NCBI RefSeq assembly: GCF_900104215.1
Contig: NZ_FMXO01000008.1
Coordinates: 124,001 to 188,000, forward strand
Reading direction: 5' to 3'
DNA length: 64,000 nucleotides
Origin: Desulfonatronum thiosulfatophilum
GTDB taxonomy: Bacteria > Desulfobacterota > Desulfovibrionia > Desulfovibrionales > Desulfonatronaceae
Part shown: one piece after another, positions 28,045 through 37,440 of the stretch
How positions within the stretch are numbered: the first letter of the stretch is position 1
Layout: each line of letters starts with the position of its first letter
The notes under the pieces: model-generated
Seen by the model: the letters and a program-made list of their open reading frames with translations, nothing else
Told to the model about the DNA's origin: nothing
Databases searched by the model: none
Made by a program: the position numbers and the translations under genes

Positions 28045-29559
28045 ATGGCTGTCTCGACAGGAACCCAAGCAATAGGAAAAGTGGTCATTCTGTATGGAAC
28101 GGTTAAGGCCGTCGCGCCGGACGGAACCGAGCGCGTCCTTGGTCCCAACAGTATTGTCTATGCCAACGAACGGATCGTAACGGAAAGCGATGGCAGTGTA
28201 TCCATCATGCTGGACGGTCCCCCGCCCATGCAAGTGGATCTCGGCAGGATGAGCGACGTGCTCCTGAACGAGGACGTTTATACCGGAGTTCCCGAGGCGG
28301 CCGAGGTTACGGATCTCTTTGCCGAGGCTGAGTTGATTATGGAGGCTTTGGAATCGGGAGAGGAGATTGAGATCGACGCCACAGCGGCCGGCGGTCCCGG
28401 CGGTGCAGGCGGGGGCCTGTCCCTGGTCAAGTTTGATGTGGACGGCGGAGAGGTCCTACCCACAAGCGGCGCCGAGACCGAGGGCTTTTCTGTAGTCCTG
28501 CCTGACCCATTGGAAGGTGTAATCACGATTGAAGAAGGAGAACCAACTCCTCCTGCTCCAGTCGCAGCAACCGATCCCGATCCCGACGATCCCGATCCCG
28601 ACGATCCTGATCCCGACGATCCCGATCCCGACGATCCCGATCCCGACGATCCTGATCCCGACGATCCTGATCCCAACGATCCTGATCCCGAGGATCCTGA
28701 TCCCGAGGATCCTGATCCCAACGACCCCTATAACGGGCTTGTTACGCTGTCATACGAGGCCAAGTTGATATCACCTCCTGAGCCGCTGCCGCTTCCTCGT
28801 GATATCTCTCATGTGCTGTATATTCTGGAAAATGAGGACGGAAATAGGATTGCTGTCAAAATTGATGATTACGAAAACCTCATTGAGACAACAGATCCGA
28901 AACATCCTGAAGGATATACAGATTGGATACAGGGACAGTACGATGGCTACACTGTCACCAATTACTACATCAAGGCGGGTTCAGACAATTCAGGTAAAGG
29001 AAATGGTGCCGGCGAGGGCCAATCCGGGGAAGGTGGATTTTTCGACAGTGATGGAAATAAGTTGACTGTCGATCAGTTGCATTCTCTTGGACTTTCAGAC
29101 TATCTAACTAATAATGAACAATCCTTCGGCGGTAATGCCAAGACAGCGTACAACAAGAACAGCGATTCAAATCCAGATTGGAACGGAACTGAAACATCCT
29201 TTGAACCATCATACTACGAGATCACCATCACGGCCGACGTGGACAATCCTCCAACGGAAGGCGACTTGGTTCTCACTTTGAGCAATGGCGAAACGATCAC
29301 GATCCCCCAAGGCGAGACTAGCGGGTCCACCACCTTTACGGTGGGGGTGGATGAATTCAAGGGGGGGACTGAAATCTCCATTGATGACGACAATGGTGAT
29401 GAAGTAGGGTATGACAACCTAGACACCTCCGACACCGCAACAGTGGGTGGCCCAGCACCTAGCTATTTCGAGCATGAAGAAGGTTTATTCACGATGGTTT
29501 TTGCTGTTAACGAGTTCGGCGATGATGGTATGACAGACAATACAAGTGAAACAACATAG
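28045..29559 (+). CDS. Short LapA-like adhesin with retention module
   Basis: The 504-residue protein begins with a retention module (residues 1-110; VLGPNSIVYANERIVTES) as in LapA-type adhesins exported by type I secretion. A LapG-type di-alanine site TAAG is at 113-116. A Gly-rich stretch and a 52-residue Asp-Pro linker (177-228) follow, then one unrecognised domain and one Ig-like module (YYEITITADVDNPP...). No GGxGxD RTX repeats and no long repeat region are seen, whereas relatives have thousands of residues. It may be a natural mini-adhesin or a collapsed one. AGGAG precedes the ATG. The Lap secretion and protease genes lie just downstream on the other strand. Confidence 0.82.
   Translation: MAVSTGTQAIGKVVILYGTVKAVAPDGTERVLGPNSIVYANERIVTESDGSVSIMLDGPPPMQVDLGRMSDVLLNEDVYTGVPEAAEVTDLFAEAELIMEALESGEEIEIDATAAGGPGGAGGGLSLVKFDVDGGEVLPTSGAETEGFSVVLPDPLEGVITIEEGEPTPPAPVAATDPDPDDPDPDDPDPDDPDPDDPDPDDPDPDDPDPNDPDPEDPDPEDPDPNDPYNGLVTLSYEAKLISPPEPLPLPRDISHVLYILENEDGNRIAVKIDDYENLIETTDPKHPEGYTDWIQGQYDGYTVTNYYIKAGSDNSGKGNGAGEGQSGEGGFFDSDGNKLTVDQLHSLGLSDYLTNNEQSFGGNAKTAYNKNSDSNPDWNGTETSFEPSYYEITITADVDNPPTEGDLVLTLSNGETITIPQGETSGSTTFTVGVDEFKGGTEISIDDDNGDEVGYDNLDTSDTATVGGPAPSYFEHEEGLFTMVFAVNEFGDDGMTDNTSETT
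28381..28392 (+). other. Predicted LapG cleavage site (TAAG)
   Basis: Codons 113-116 of the adhesin encode Thr-Ala-Ala-Gly, the tetrapeptide cut by LapG between the two alanines in Pseudomonas LapA, at nearly the same distance from the N-terminus. Cutting here would separate the retention plug from the surface part. Confidence 0.7.
28573..28728 (+). repeat. 15-bp tandem repeat encoding Asp-Pro linker
   Basis: About ten 15-base units (GATCCCGATCCCGAC and variants) encode DPDPD with drift to DPDPN and DPDPE near the end. The repeat is in frame, so unit loss or gain would change the spacer length without breaking the protein. Confidence 0.9.
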
Positions 29560-29599
29560 CACAAGCAGACGGGTCCCCTGAGTTTTCAGGGGCTGACGG

Positions 29600-29645
29600 C
29601 CAACAAGGGCTGCGAAGGGTGGTACACCTTCGCAGCCCTTGTTGG
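29600..29645. terminator. Bidirectional hairpin between adhesin and LuxR gene
   Basis: A perfect 19-bp stem (29600-29618 with 29627-29645; arm starts CCAACAAGGGCTGCG) has an eight-base loop and lies between two convergent genes. No long T-run follows, but stem stability suggests a terminator for both strands. Confidence 0.75.
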
Positions 29646-29711
29646 TATTGGCAGGACGACGTGGCCCTTTAGATCAGTGAAGATCGGCGGAAATGAGATA
29701 TTATAGCACCT

Positions 29712-30329
29712 TTATCCCCTGTTCATCAGCACGGCCAGACCCAGGCGGTTGCCGGTCTTGGTCTTTCCATAGATTGAAGTAAGGTGCGCCTTCACGGTCC
29801 GTTCAGTGATCTTCAGGTCCTCAGCGATTTGCGCGTTTGCCAGGCCCCGGGCGACCATGTCGGCAACCATGCGTTCCATCTTTGTCAGGCCGGGCAAGGC
29901 CTGTCCGGCTTCGGCCTCGGGCCGTCTCTGCTCTCCGGCGGCCATGTCCTGGATCAACCGCTGAATGATCTGCTGTCCCAGCCATACCCCCCCGCCGATT
30001 ATGACGCGCACCGCCTCCTTGAGCAGGTCCGGGGAAATATACGTGTTAGCGTATCCTGAAATGCCCGCCTTGAGAAAGGACAGCCCCTCCTCCTCGTAAG
30101 GCCGGTCCGACAACAGCATGAACCGGGTCCCGGGATCTATCCCTTGCAAATCGGTGAAGGATTGCTGGTCAACGAGGGGCCGGTGCAAAAGCACAAGATC
30201 GAATTTCTTTACGGTCAGATGTCGCTTCGCTTCTGCCAGGGTCGCGGCCTGCTCCCCCGGAGTGGAGGAAAGCAGTTCTCGCCATCGTCTGAGCACCACT
30301 GGATTCGCGCTGGAAAACAGTATTCTCAT
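29712..30329 (-). CDS. LuxR-family regulator with degenerate receiver domain
   Basis: Residues 1-120 resemble a receiver domain, but the phospho-acceptor Asp is replaced by His (FDLVLLHRPL) and the conserved Lys is also not found (GISGYANTY). Residues ~145-205 are an LuxR/NarL HTH (LTKMERMVADMVARGLANAQ, then ITERTVKAHLTSIYGK). It is therefore probably not controlled by ordinary phosphorylation. The ATG at 30329 comes four bases after the lapC stop, with AGAGAGG upstream, so it is the last gene of lapB-lapC-luxR. It may control adhesin or secretion genes; this is inference from position. Confidence 0.87.
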   Translation of the reverse strand: MRILFSSANPVVLRRWRELLSSTPGEQAATLAEAKRHLTVKKFDLVLLHRPLVDQQSFTDLQGIDPGTRFMLLSDRPYEEEGLSFLKAGISGYANTYISPDLLKEAVRVIIGGGVWLGQQIIQRLIQDMAAGEQRRPEAEAGQALPGLTKMERMVADMVARGLANAQIAEDLKITERTVKAHLTSIYGKTKTGNRLGLAVLMNRG

Positions 30330-30333
30330 GTGA

Positions 30334-31728
30334 TCACCTCTCTCTGAATGCGGTATACTTGGCCCGCAGGATTGGTTTCATAAGATAGGACAGGACGGTC
30401 CTCTTGCCTGTGAGGATGTCCGCCGTGGCCACCATGCCGGGAATGATCGGCAGGGGATTGTTTTCCGTGCCGAGGTAGTTCCTTTCCGTGCGCAACTGGA
30501 CAAGATAATAGCTGTTGCCTTTTTCATCTGTGATGCTGTCCGCGCCGATATGCTCGAGCTTGGCCTCCAGTCCACCGAAGATCGTGAAGTCGTAGGCCGT
30601 GATTTTGATCATGGCCTTCTGAGCGGGCCGGAGAAAGGCGATGTCCGAGGGCCGAATCCGGGCCTCGATGAGCAGAGTGCCCTCGGCCGGGACGATCTCG
30701 ATCAGGTCCATGCCCGGCTGGACGACACCGCCAAGGGTGCTCACCAGGACGCGGTTCACGATCCCGTTGACCGGGGATCGGACCAGGGTCCGGTCCAGAC
30801 GGTCCCTCAGGGCAGTGGCCGCGGCGGTTTCCTCCCCCAGGAGCGACTGCACGTCGTTCAAATCGGCCTTTGCCTTGTTGACGAAATTCAGTCTGATTTC
30901 CTGGATGGCGGAGGTGCTTTCCTCAATCCTGGAGCGGGCTCTGGGAATGGACTGTCTGATGACCTCCATCTCCCCGCGCATCTCGCTGGCCCTGCGTTCG
31001 TTTTGAAGGACTTCCATTTCCGAGACCGCGCCCTTGGCCACAAGAGGCCTGAGCAGGGCAAGCTCCTTTTCGAACAGGTCATACGTCCTGTTCAGTTCCT
31101 CCAGCTTGACCTGAAGCTCGCGCAACTCACTCCGACGTTGGTTGAGCTGCTCCTGTCTGATGCTCACAGCAAAACGCAGTTCGTTCTGCCGGGAGTCATA
31201 GAGCTGCTTTTCGCTGTTGCCGATCTCCGGCGACTCGGCCATCACCTCCGGGGGCACGATGAACGCCGTGCCCGTGGCCTCGGCCTGGAGGCGGGCCGCC
31301 TTGGCCAGATTTGCCAAATATCTGGCGCGGCTCTGCTGAAACGACGAAGAAAAGCGGGTTTCGTCGATGCGCAGCAGCAGCTGTCCGCGCTCCACCGTGT
31401 CCCCGGCCCTGATCAGGATCTCGGAAATGATTCCGCCCTCCAGGTTTTGGACGACCTGGATCTGTCCGGAGGGAATGACCTTGCCCTCGCCCCGGGTCAC
31501 TTCCTCGATCTCGGAAACCGAGGCCCAGTACACTGCTCCGCATAAGAGGATCAGCACAGCCCAGACAATGGCCCTGCCACCCCGGGGAGATTGGGCCAAA
31601 ATGGAGGCTCTGATGTCCGTGGCATAGTCCACGTCCTCGGGATCCATCCGGTAAAAAAGCTCCCGCGGTTTCGGTTTTTTCAGCGGCCCCTGCGCTGGCG
31701 CGGGTTCAGTATTCGTTTCGTCCTTCAC
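30334..31728 (-). CDS. lapC: Type I secretion membrane-fusion protein (LapC/HlyD)
   Basis: The 464-residue protein has a cytoplasmic N-terminus, one membrane segment (about 60-80; IVWAVLILLCGAVYWASV), a lipoyl half-motif (GEGKVIPSGQIQVVQNLEGG), long coiled-coil hairpin arms and a C-terminal beta-barrel. This is the HlyD-type adaptor joining LapB to the TolC-like pore. It starts with GTG at 31728, since AGGAG sits seven bases before it. The frame extends to 32013, but that part overlaps lapB. The stop is four bases before the LuxR gene. Confidence 0.93.
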   Translation of the reverse strand: MKDETNTEPAPAQGPLKKPKPRELFYRMDPEDVDYATDIRASILAQSPRGGRAIVWAVLILLCGAVYWASVSEIEEVTRGEGKVIPSGQIQVVQNLEGGIISEILIRAGDTVERGQLLLRIDETRFSSSFQQSRARYLANLAKAARLQAEATGTAFIVPPEVMAESPEIGNSEKQLYDSRQNELRFAVSIRQEQLNQRRSELRELQVKLEELNRTYDLFEKELALLRPLVAKGAVSEMEVLQNERRASEMRGEMEVIRQSIPRARSRIEESTSAIQEIRLNFVNKAKADLNDVQSLLGEETAAATALRDRLDRTLVRSPVNGIVNRVLVSTLGGVVQPGMDLIEIVPAEGTLLIEARIRPSDIAFLRPAQKAMIKITAYDFTIFGGLEAKLEHIGADSITDEKGNSYYLVQLRTERNYLGTENNPLPIIPGMVATADILTGKRTVLSYLMKPILRAKYTAFRER

Positions 31729-31742
31729 GTGTCTTCTCCTGG

Positions 31743-33923
31743 CTACATTCTCAACTGGCCCTTTTTCATGGCTTCCATGACCGATGCCTTGGGCCCGTCG
31801 GCCACGATGGTCCCATTGTCGATGACTACCAAGCGGTCCACCATGTCCAGCAGGGAGGCCCTGTGCGTGATCAGGATCAATGTCTTGTTCTTGATCAGGG
31901 TCGCCAGTCTCTTCCTGATCCGGATCTCGGTCCGGTTGTCCATGTTGCTGGTGGGCTCGTCCAGGACCAGTACGGGCGGATCGAGCAGCAGGGCCCTGGC
32001 CAGAACGATGCATTGACGCTGCCCTCCGGAGAGCCCCCGGCCCAACTCGCCTATTTCCATGTCATAGCCCAGGGGGTGTTTCTTGACGAAGTCATCCACT
32101 CCGGCGTCCATGGAGGCCTGCAGAATGGTCATGTCGTCCACGTCATAAGTGCCCATGGTGATGTTGTTGCGCACCGTGCCCCGAAAGAGCTGGATGTCCT
32201 GGGGCACGTAGCCTATGAACCGGCGCAGTTCGGTGGGATCGATCTGACGGATGTCCGTGCCGTCCATGGTCACCATGCCGCTTTGGGGTTCGTACAGCCC
32301 CAGCATGATCTTGCCCAGGGTCGTCTTGCCTGAGCCGATGGGGCCGATCACGCCCACCTTTTCACCGGTCCGGACCTCCAGCGAGATGTTGTTGAAGACC
32401 TTGGCCGTCTGCCCGGGGTAGGCAAAGGTCAGGTTCTTGATCCCGATGGCGCCCTCAAATCGTGTCCTGTGCAGAAATACCTTGTCGGCCGGCCGCTCCA
32501 CGGGAAGCTTCATGATGTCGTTGAGGGTCTTCAGGGCTTCTTTGGCCCGCTGGTAGCGTGTAGCCAGTCTGACCACCTGTCCCATGGGGGCCAGGGCCTG
32601 CCGGGAGAGGATGACCAGGGCGATCAGCCCGCCCTGGGATAGTTCGCCCGCGGGAATCTTGTATACCCCAGCCACCACTACCCCGACCACCACCACGCTC
32701 TGCCAGAAGAAGGCCGCGTCGTTTACCGAGTTGGTCAAGGCTCGGGCTCTGGAGCTCCACTTAGAAATATAGCTCACCGACTCCTCCCATGCGCGCTGCA
32801 TCTGGCTCTCCGCGCCAAGGGTCTTGATGGTCTCCAAGCCTGAAATTCCTTCCACGAGGATGGCGTTCTTCTGAGAGGAGGCTTTGAGCGTCTTGCTCAC
32901 TGCGTTGCGCAAGGGGCGCTGGATGGCCCAAGCATGGACCGCAAGGATGAAAATGGCCACTCCGAAGATGATCACGATGTCGCCGCCGATGTACCAGACC
33001 ACGAGCAGGGCCAGCATCATGAAAGGCAGGTCGATGATCGAGGTGATGGAAAACGAGGTAATGAAATCCCTTATGCTTTCAAATTCCTGGATGTTTCTGG
33101 AAAAAGAGCCCATGGACTTAGGCCGGGCCTCCATCTTCAGGTCAAGGACCTTCTGCAGCAGGACGGAGGAGATCTTCAGGTTGGCCTTGTTTCCGGCCTC
33201 GTCGATGAAATGGCTGCGCAGGAGACGCATCACGAGGGCAAAAAAGTAGATGACCGTGATCCCGATGGCCAGGACCCACAGCGTTTCCACGGCATGGTTG
33301 GGGATCACCCGGTCGTACACCAGCAGGACGAAGAACGGGGTCATCAGGCCGAAGACGTTGATCAGGAAGGAGGCCACCATCACGTCCCGGTAGATGCGCC
33401 AGTGCTTGAAGAAAGTCCCCCAGAACCAGCTTATTCCTACACCGGGGCTGAGTTCCTCCAGGGATTTTCTTTCCAGGTGATATTTTGGCCGGGCGAAAAT
33501 TGCGTAGCCCGTGTAGAGCTGTTCCAGTTCCTCCCTGGTGACGGTCTTCTCGCCCATTCCCGTTTCCGGCAGCAGGATCCTGAAAGAAGCACCCCCGGAT
33601 TCGACGCCCACGAGCACGCATGCCTGCCGCGCGTGGAGCAGAAGAACGGCCGGGAGCTGCAACGGGGATATCTTCCTTAATTTCTTTTTCACGACGCGGG
33701 AGGACAGGTCCGCCCGGTCCGCGGCCCTGGAAAAGAGTTCTACGGTAAGGCGGTTCTTGACCAGGGGCAGGCCGGAAACCAGACCTGTCCGGGACGTCGG
33801 CAGCCCGTGGAGCCTGGTCAGCTGGATCAGGCAATCCAGAAGCGGATCGTCATTGTTGTCTATGTCTCCCTCGAGTTTCCATCCTTCCAAAACGGCCTGA
33901 TCATGTGTTTCAGCTACGCTCAT
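31743..33923 (-). CDS. lapB: Type I secretion ABC transporter (LapB)
   Basis: The 726-residue protein has an N-terminal C39-like domain without the catalytic Cys context (about 1-130), a six-helix transmembrane domain (about 160-440) and an ATPase domain with Walker A GPIGSGKTT (527-535), signature LSGGQRQ (631) and Walker B VLVLDEPTSNMD. This is the LapB/RTX-exporter layout that drives adhesin export across both membranes. The ATG at 33923 is chosen over 34007; AGGG is upstream. lapC follows after 14 bases. The adhesin gene at 28045 is the obvious substrate. Confidence 0.94.
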   Translation of the reverse strand: MSVAETHDQAVLEGWKLEGDIDNNDDPLLDCLIQLTRLHGLPTSRTGLVSGLPLVKNRLTVELFSRAADRADLSSRVVKKKLRKISPLQLPAVLLLHARQACVLVGVESGGASFRILLPETGMGEKTVTREELEQLYTGYAIFARPKYHLERKSLEELSPGVGISWFWGTFFKHWRIYRDVMVASFLINVFGLMTPFFVLLVYDRVIPNHAVETLWVLAIGITVIYFFALVMRLLRSHFIDEAGNKANLKISSVLLQKVLDLKMEARPKSMGSFSRNIQEFESIRDFITSFSITSIIDLPFMMLALLVVWYIGGDIVIIFGVAIFILAVHAWAIQRPLRNAVSKTLKASSQKNAILVEGISGLETIKTLGAESQMQRAWEESVSYISKWSSRARALTNSVNDAAFFWQSVVVVGVVVAGVYKIPAGELSQGGLIALVILSRQALAPMGQVVRLATRYQRAKEALKTLNDIMKLPVERPADKVFLHRTRFEGAIGIKNLTFAYPGQTAKVFNNISLEVRTGEKVGVIGPIGSGKTTLGKIMLGLYEPQSGMVTMDGTDIRQIDPTELRRFIGYVPQDIQLFRGTVRNNITMGTYDVDDMTILQASMDAGVDDFVKKHPLGYDMEIGELGRGLSGGQRQCIVLARALLLDPPVLVLDEPTSNMDNRTEIRIRKRLATLIKNKTLILITHRASLLDMVDRLVVIDNGTIVADGPKASVMEAMKKGQLRM

Positions 33924-34025
33924 GTATCGATTCCCTGCACAGAGGCAACCAAAGCCCCCTGTTTTTTTTTGCTGGTTGGTGTTACCTGTCCGAATAGGCA
34001 AACACATCCATCCGGAGAGACAGTC

Positions 34026-34355
34026 ATGTTATACGTGGAACGCGACACAAACGGCATTATCACCGCAATACACAACGCTCCCAAACCTAACGTAGACGAA
34101 GTAAAGCATGACGTGGACGATGAACTGTTGGAGTTCCTGCACAGAACAACCCATGTTGATACGAGAAAGCTCCTGCTGTCGCTGTCGGACATGGGAATGA
34201 TCCGGTTGGTGGAAGATCTGATCGATCTGCTGATCAACAAGAATGTCATTCTCTACACCGAGTTGCCCGAATACGCCCAGGAAAAGATCAGGAAGCGAAA
34301 ACTGTTGCGAGAAACAGTGAGCTCACAAACCCTGACCGTGGATGACATCCTCTAG
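34026..34355 (+). CDS. Small conserved protein (tryptophan synthase beta-like family)
   Basis: A 109-residue cytoplasmic protein beginning MLYVERDTNGIITAIHN, with an acidic middle and a helical IRLVEDLIDLLINKNVI segment, ending in basic and then acidic residues. From memory it matches a family labelled tryptophan synthase subunit beta-like in databases, a name with no support in the sequence. GGAGAG precedes the ATG. It is divergent from lapB (about 100 bases) and convergent with lapD, so it lies inside the Lap locus on the opposite strand. Role unknown. Confidence 0.75.
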   Translation: MLYVERDTNGIITAIHNAPKPNVDEVKHDVDDELLEFLHRTTHVDTRKLLLSLSDMGMIRLVEDLIDLLINKNVILYTELPEYAQEKIRKRKLLRETVSSQTLTVDDIL

Positions 34356-34367
34356 CATTACCACGAT

Positions 34368-36344
34368 TCACGACTTGCGCACCATATCCCGGATCGGACT
34401 TGGCCGAGCCACGAGATATCCCTGGATCGCATCCACGTTCAGTTCCTTGAGAACCTGGACCTGTTGCTCTGTTTCCACCCCTTCGGCAATGACCAGCACG
34501 TCGATGCTGTGCGCAACGCTGCACAGCGATGCGATGTAAAACCGGCTGTCATTGTCCCTTTCCTTGAGTTCCCCGGTATAGGCCCGGTCTATCTTCACGT
34601 AATCCGGCCGCATGGATTTGAGATATCCAAGATTGGAAAAGCTCTGTCCGTAATGATCAAGGCCGGTGGCGTGTCCGTTATCGCGTGCGATGCGGCTGAA
34701 ATCCCTGACCAGTTCCAGGTTCTGGACAGCGCTGTATTCGGAAAATTCAAAAATGAGGCGAGGAGCGGACTTGGGCAGATTTTTAAGTGCCAACGTGATC
34801 CATGCCCTGAAGGCCTCATCCTGAAGCGAAGCGGGCGATACGTTTACGGCGACGCTCTCCGTTGGAAGCAGAGAGCGATCCAGCTTCATCACCTCTTCGA
34901 TGGCGATGCGGTCGATGGAGGATACAAGGCTCAGCCGTTCGGCCAAGGACATGAACACGCCGGCGCTGAGGAGCTGGTTTCCTTCCAGAACGATTCGGGA
35001 AAACACCTCCAGATGCAGCAGCTTGTTCCGGTCGGACATTGTCACCACCGGCTGCGCATCATGGCTGAACTTGCGCTCCGCCAGGGACTGTTCAAGCACT
35101 TCCTTCCATTTCTGCTGGCCAAGAGGCATGGCGTCCGTTTCCTCGGTGATGGAGCGCACGTTCCATCCGTTGGGTCCTGTCTGTCGCGCCATGGACAGAG
35201 CCAGATCGGCTTCGGAGAGCATGCGGCCCAGGGAAACGGAAGCGGTGTACGTTGCCGCCCCGACATACGCGATATTGTCCGTTACAGAAATTTCTTCGGC
35301 TGCAAGCCGCCCCAGATCAGCGGCAATATGTTTGGCTATGGTTGCGGCGTCGAAGGCGGGCGCGTCCGGAAGAAAAATGCCGAAGTCTCCGCCGCTGAGG
35401 CGGGCAAGAACGCAACTGGCATTTTGGCCCATGGTTTGCTGAAGCAGCTGAGCAACACGTCGCAGGAAATCGTCCCCGGCCTGGAACCCTTTGTCTTTAT
35501 TCAGCCTGTCCAGATCGTTGAGTTTGACCAGCAACAAGATTCCTTTCGTGGGTGTATCAGGGCCATCAAGGCGTGATGTGACCTGAGATTCAAAGTAACG
35601 CCGGTTGCCCAGGCCGGTAACCGGATCAGTATAGGCCCGCTCCCGGAGACTTTCCGCCTGCGCCACCTGCTCCTCGAACATCTCCTTGACCTTGTAGGTC
35701 ATGCGGTTCATGACCTCGACAACCCTCCTGAACTCCTTGGTCCAGGGGATGCTTTCCTGAATTTCATAATTCTTGCGGCAGATGGCGTCGGCCTGCCGCT
35801 CCACCATCACCAGCGGCCGGAGCAGCAACCGCAACCCGAACCCTCCGGCAATAAGCACGACGGCCCCGCAGACCAGAAACAAGAGCGTTGTCCTGACCAC
35901 GCTCTGCCAGAGCGTTTTGTAGGCATAGCCAGGGTGGCTCTTCACATAGAGAAAGCCCGCCTGATGCCAGCCGGCCATGACATGGGCGTCGGCTTCGGGC
36001 GTTTCCAGATCAATCCATCTGATAAACCAGGGGGGGACACTTTCTATGGTCACGTCCATGACCCGCTCCGTGAGCACTTCGCCATGCACGTCCGTGAGCC
36101 GGACGACCATGTAGTAGCCGCGATCAAAGACGGCGTTGATCATGCTTTCAATGATCACCATTTCCCGGTCTGTCATATGCTGCGTCACGGAGAGCGCGAG
36201 GGACGTCGCCGTATCCTGCGCGTGAGACTCCAACTGGTCGAGCAGGAAGGCCCTGGTCGTCTCCAGCTTGGCGAACCATATCCCGGTGAACAGGACGAGG
36301 AACAATACAAAGGTGAAGATGATGAGTTGTCGAAAAAGAGTCAC
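34368..36344 (-). CDS. lapD: LapD-like c-di-GMP receptor
   Basis: The 658-residue protein has a membrane segment (about 5-25), a periplasmic LapD/MoxY domain (26-150), a second membrane segment (150-172), HAMP, then degenerate GGDEF (LSGGDFGIF) and EAL (LHLEVFSR) domains. The altered motifs mean it probably binds rather than makes or cuts c-di-GMP. When bound, LapD sequesters LapG and so keeps the adhesin at the surface. The start is GTG at 36344 behind GGGGAG, 15 bases after the lapG stop, so lapG and lapD form an operon. Confidence 0.93.
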   Translation of the reverse strand: MTLFRQLIIFTFVLFLVLFTGIWFAKLETTRAFLLDQLESHAQDTATSLALSVTQHMTDREMVIIESMINAVFDRGYYMVVRLTDVHGEVLTERVMDVTIESVPPWFIRWIDLETPEADAHVMAGWHQAGFLYVKSHPGYAYKTLWQSVVRTTLLFLVCGAVVLIAGGFGLRLLLRPLVMVERQADAICRKNYEIQESIPWTKEFRRVVEVMNRMTYKVKEMFEEQVAQAESLRERAYTDPVTGLGNRRYFESQVTSRLDGPDTPTKGILLLVKLNDLDRLNKDKGFQAGDDFLRRVAQLLQQTMGQNASCVLARLSGGDFGIFLPDAPAFDAATIAKHIAADLGRLAAEEISVTDNIAYVGAATYTASVSLGRMLSEADLALSMARQTGPNGWNVRSITEETDAMPLGQQKWKEVLEQSLAERKFSHDAQPVVTMSDRNKLLHLEVFSRIVLEGNQLLSAGVFMSLAERLSLVSSIDRIAIEEVMKLDRSLLPTESVAVNVSPASLQDEAFRAWITLALKNLPKSAPRLIFEFSEYSAVQNLELVRDFSRIARDNGHATGLDHYGQSFSNLGYLKSMRPDYVKIDRAYTGELKERDNDSRFYIASLCSVAHSIDVLVIAEGVETEQQVQVLKELNVDAIQGYLVARPSPIRDMVRKS

Positions 36345-36359
36345 GGTTCTCCCCTCATG

Positions 36360-37028
36360 TTACAGCCTGTCCATGGCCATTTTGGACTGCAGTTCCTGCC
36401 AGGGCCTCAGCCGATCGCTACGACCGGGAAGGCTGCCCTGCGCCCTCTGCCGCGCAGTTAGCAGTCCGCTGGCGTTGAAGCCGAACACCGGCAGGAGATC
36501 GGTTCTTCTGGATGCTGGAAGGATGGAGTCGATATAATTGTCCAGGATCAACGGCTCGGCCTCCGGCGTATCGTAATACGCCAGAACCATATGCGCGATC
36601 CCGAACTGCAAAGCTTTGACGTACATGATATTCAGTTTTTCCTCTTTAACGCCAATGGCTTTGAGGGTGAAGTACTTGGCAATGGCAAAGTCTTCGCAAT
36701 CCCCCGCGTTTCTGCTCAGGAGCTCAAAGGGAGTGGCCCAATAATCCTCTACGCCCCAAAGTTCGATATCAGTGACATACATGATTCGCGTGTTGAAGAA
36801 CTGGTTGACCTTCTCCAATTTTTCCAGGTCCGTCTTGGTTCTGTCCGTGGCGCGGATCATCTCCTCCCATTCAAGCAGCCGGGTCACCGCTCCCTCGCCA
36901 TACTTGATCTCGGCTTGATTCAATATTTCACGGCTGATCCGGAAATCTTCTCCGGCAAAAGCGCTGGCGAGAACCGCCGTTGCGATCAGGAACGCAAACA
37001 GCCATGCACGATGATTTCGTCGCTTCAT
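36360..37028 (-). CDS. lapG: LapG-like periplasmic cysteine protease
   Basis: The 222-residue protein has a signal peptide (MKRRNHRAWLFAFLIATAVL, cut near FAGED) and a transglutaminase-like fold. Its triad is Cys111 (AGDCEDFAIAKYF), His146 (AHMVLAYY) and Asp163 (ILDNYID); the spacing is nearly that of Pseudomonas LapG (C135-H172-D189). It cuts the adhesin retention module at the TAAG site when LapD lets go. The ATG at 37028 is preferred because the signal peptide begins there; a longer start (37106) has no hydrophobic advantage. It is followed by lapD. Confidence 0.94.
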   Translation of the reverse strand: MKRRNHRAWLFAFLIATAVLASAFAGEDFRISREILNQAEIKYGEGAVTRLLEWEEMIRATDRTKTDLEKLEKVNQFFNTRIMYVTDIELWGVEDYWATPFELLSRNAGDCEDFAIAKYFTLKAIGVKEEKLNIMYVKALQFGIAHMVLAYYDTPEAEPLILDNYIDSILPASRRTDLLPVFGFNASGLLTARQRAQGSLPGRSDRLRPWQELQSKMAMDRL

Positions 37029-37440
37029 GAAAACCACAAAAGTTTTGACCAGATTATTGCAAGCAACGAGTAAAAAAGAGGCGGACCAACACTGCGATTT
37101 TGACATTCAGAAGATATCGGCATGTCGGCCCGCCTCCTGCATTCAATCATACTGGAGCGAGAGAAACAGACTTTGAAAGAATCACGCGCGCATGAACCGT
37201 TTTTCATTGACCTGCATTTGTCCATGCAACCTGATGAAAGCGGGTTCCAAGCGTGGACACGAGTTTGTCGAGATGTTTGTCATGGAATGCAAAGGTATCA
37301 GGCCTGATTTGAGGCAATTATACTGCATCCTCCATGGTTTGCTCAGCCGAGGAAACCCATTTCCGGACCACGATGCGTAGGTGAGCGCAATCTGAAGGTC
37401 GAGGCCCGGAAATGGTGGCTGTCGTATCCGTTATTTGGTT
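37029..37440. other. Gap between tolC-like gene and lapG
   Basis: About 410 bases without a supported gene. The lapG promoter is expected here, but no clear -35/-10 pair could be assigned. Confidence 0.4.

Noticed and set aside
28573-28728. Possible CRISPR or frameshift hotspot
   Set aside because: In-frame 15-bp units encode an Asp-Pro linker inside an intact gene.
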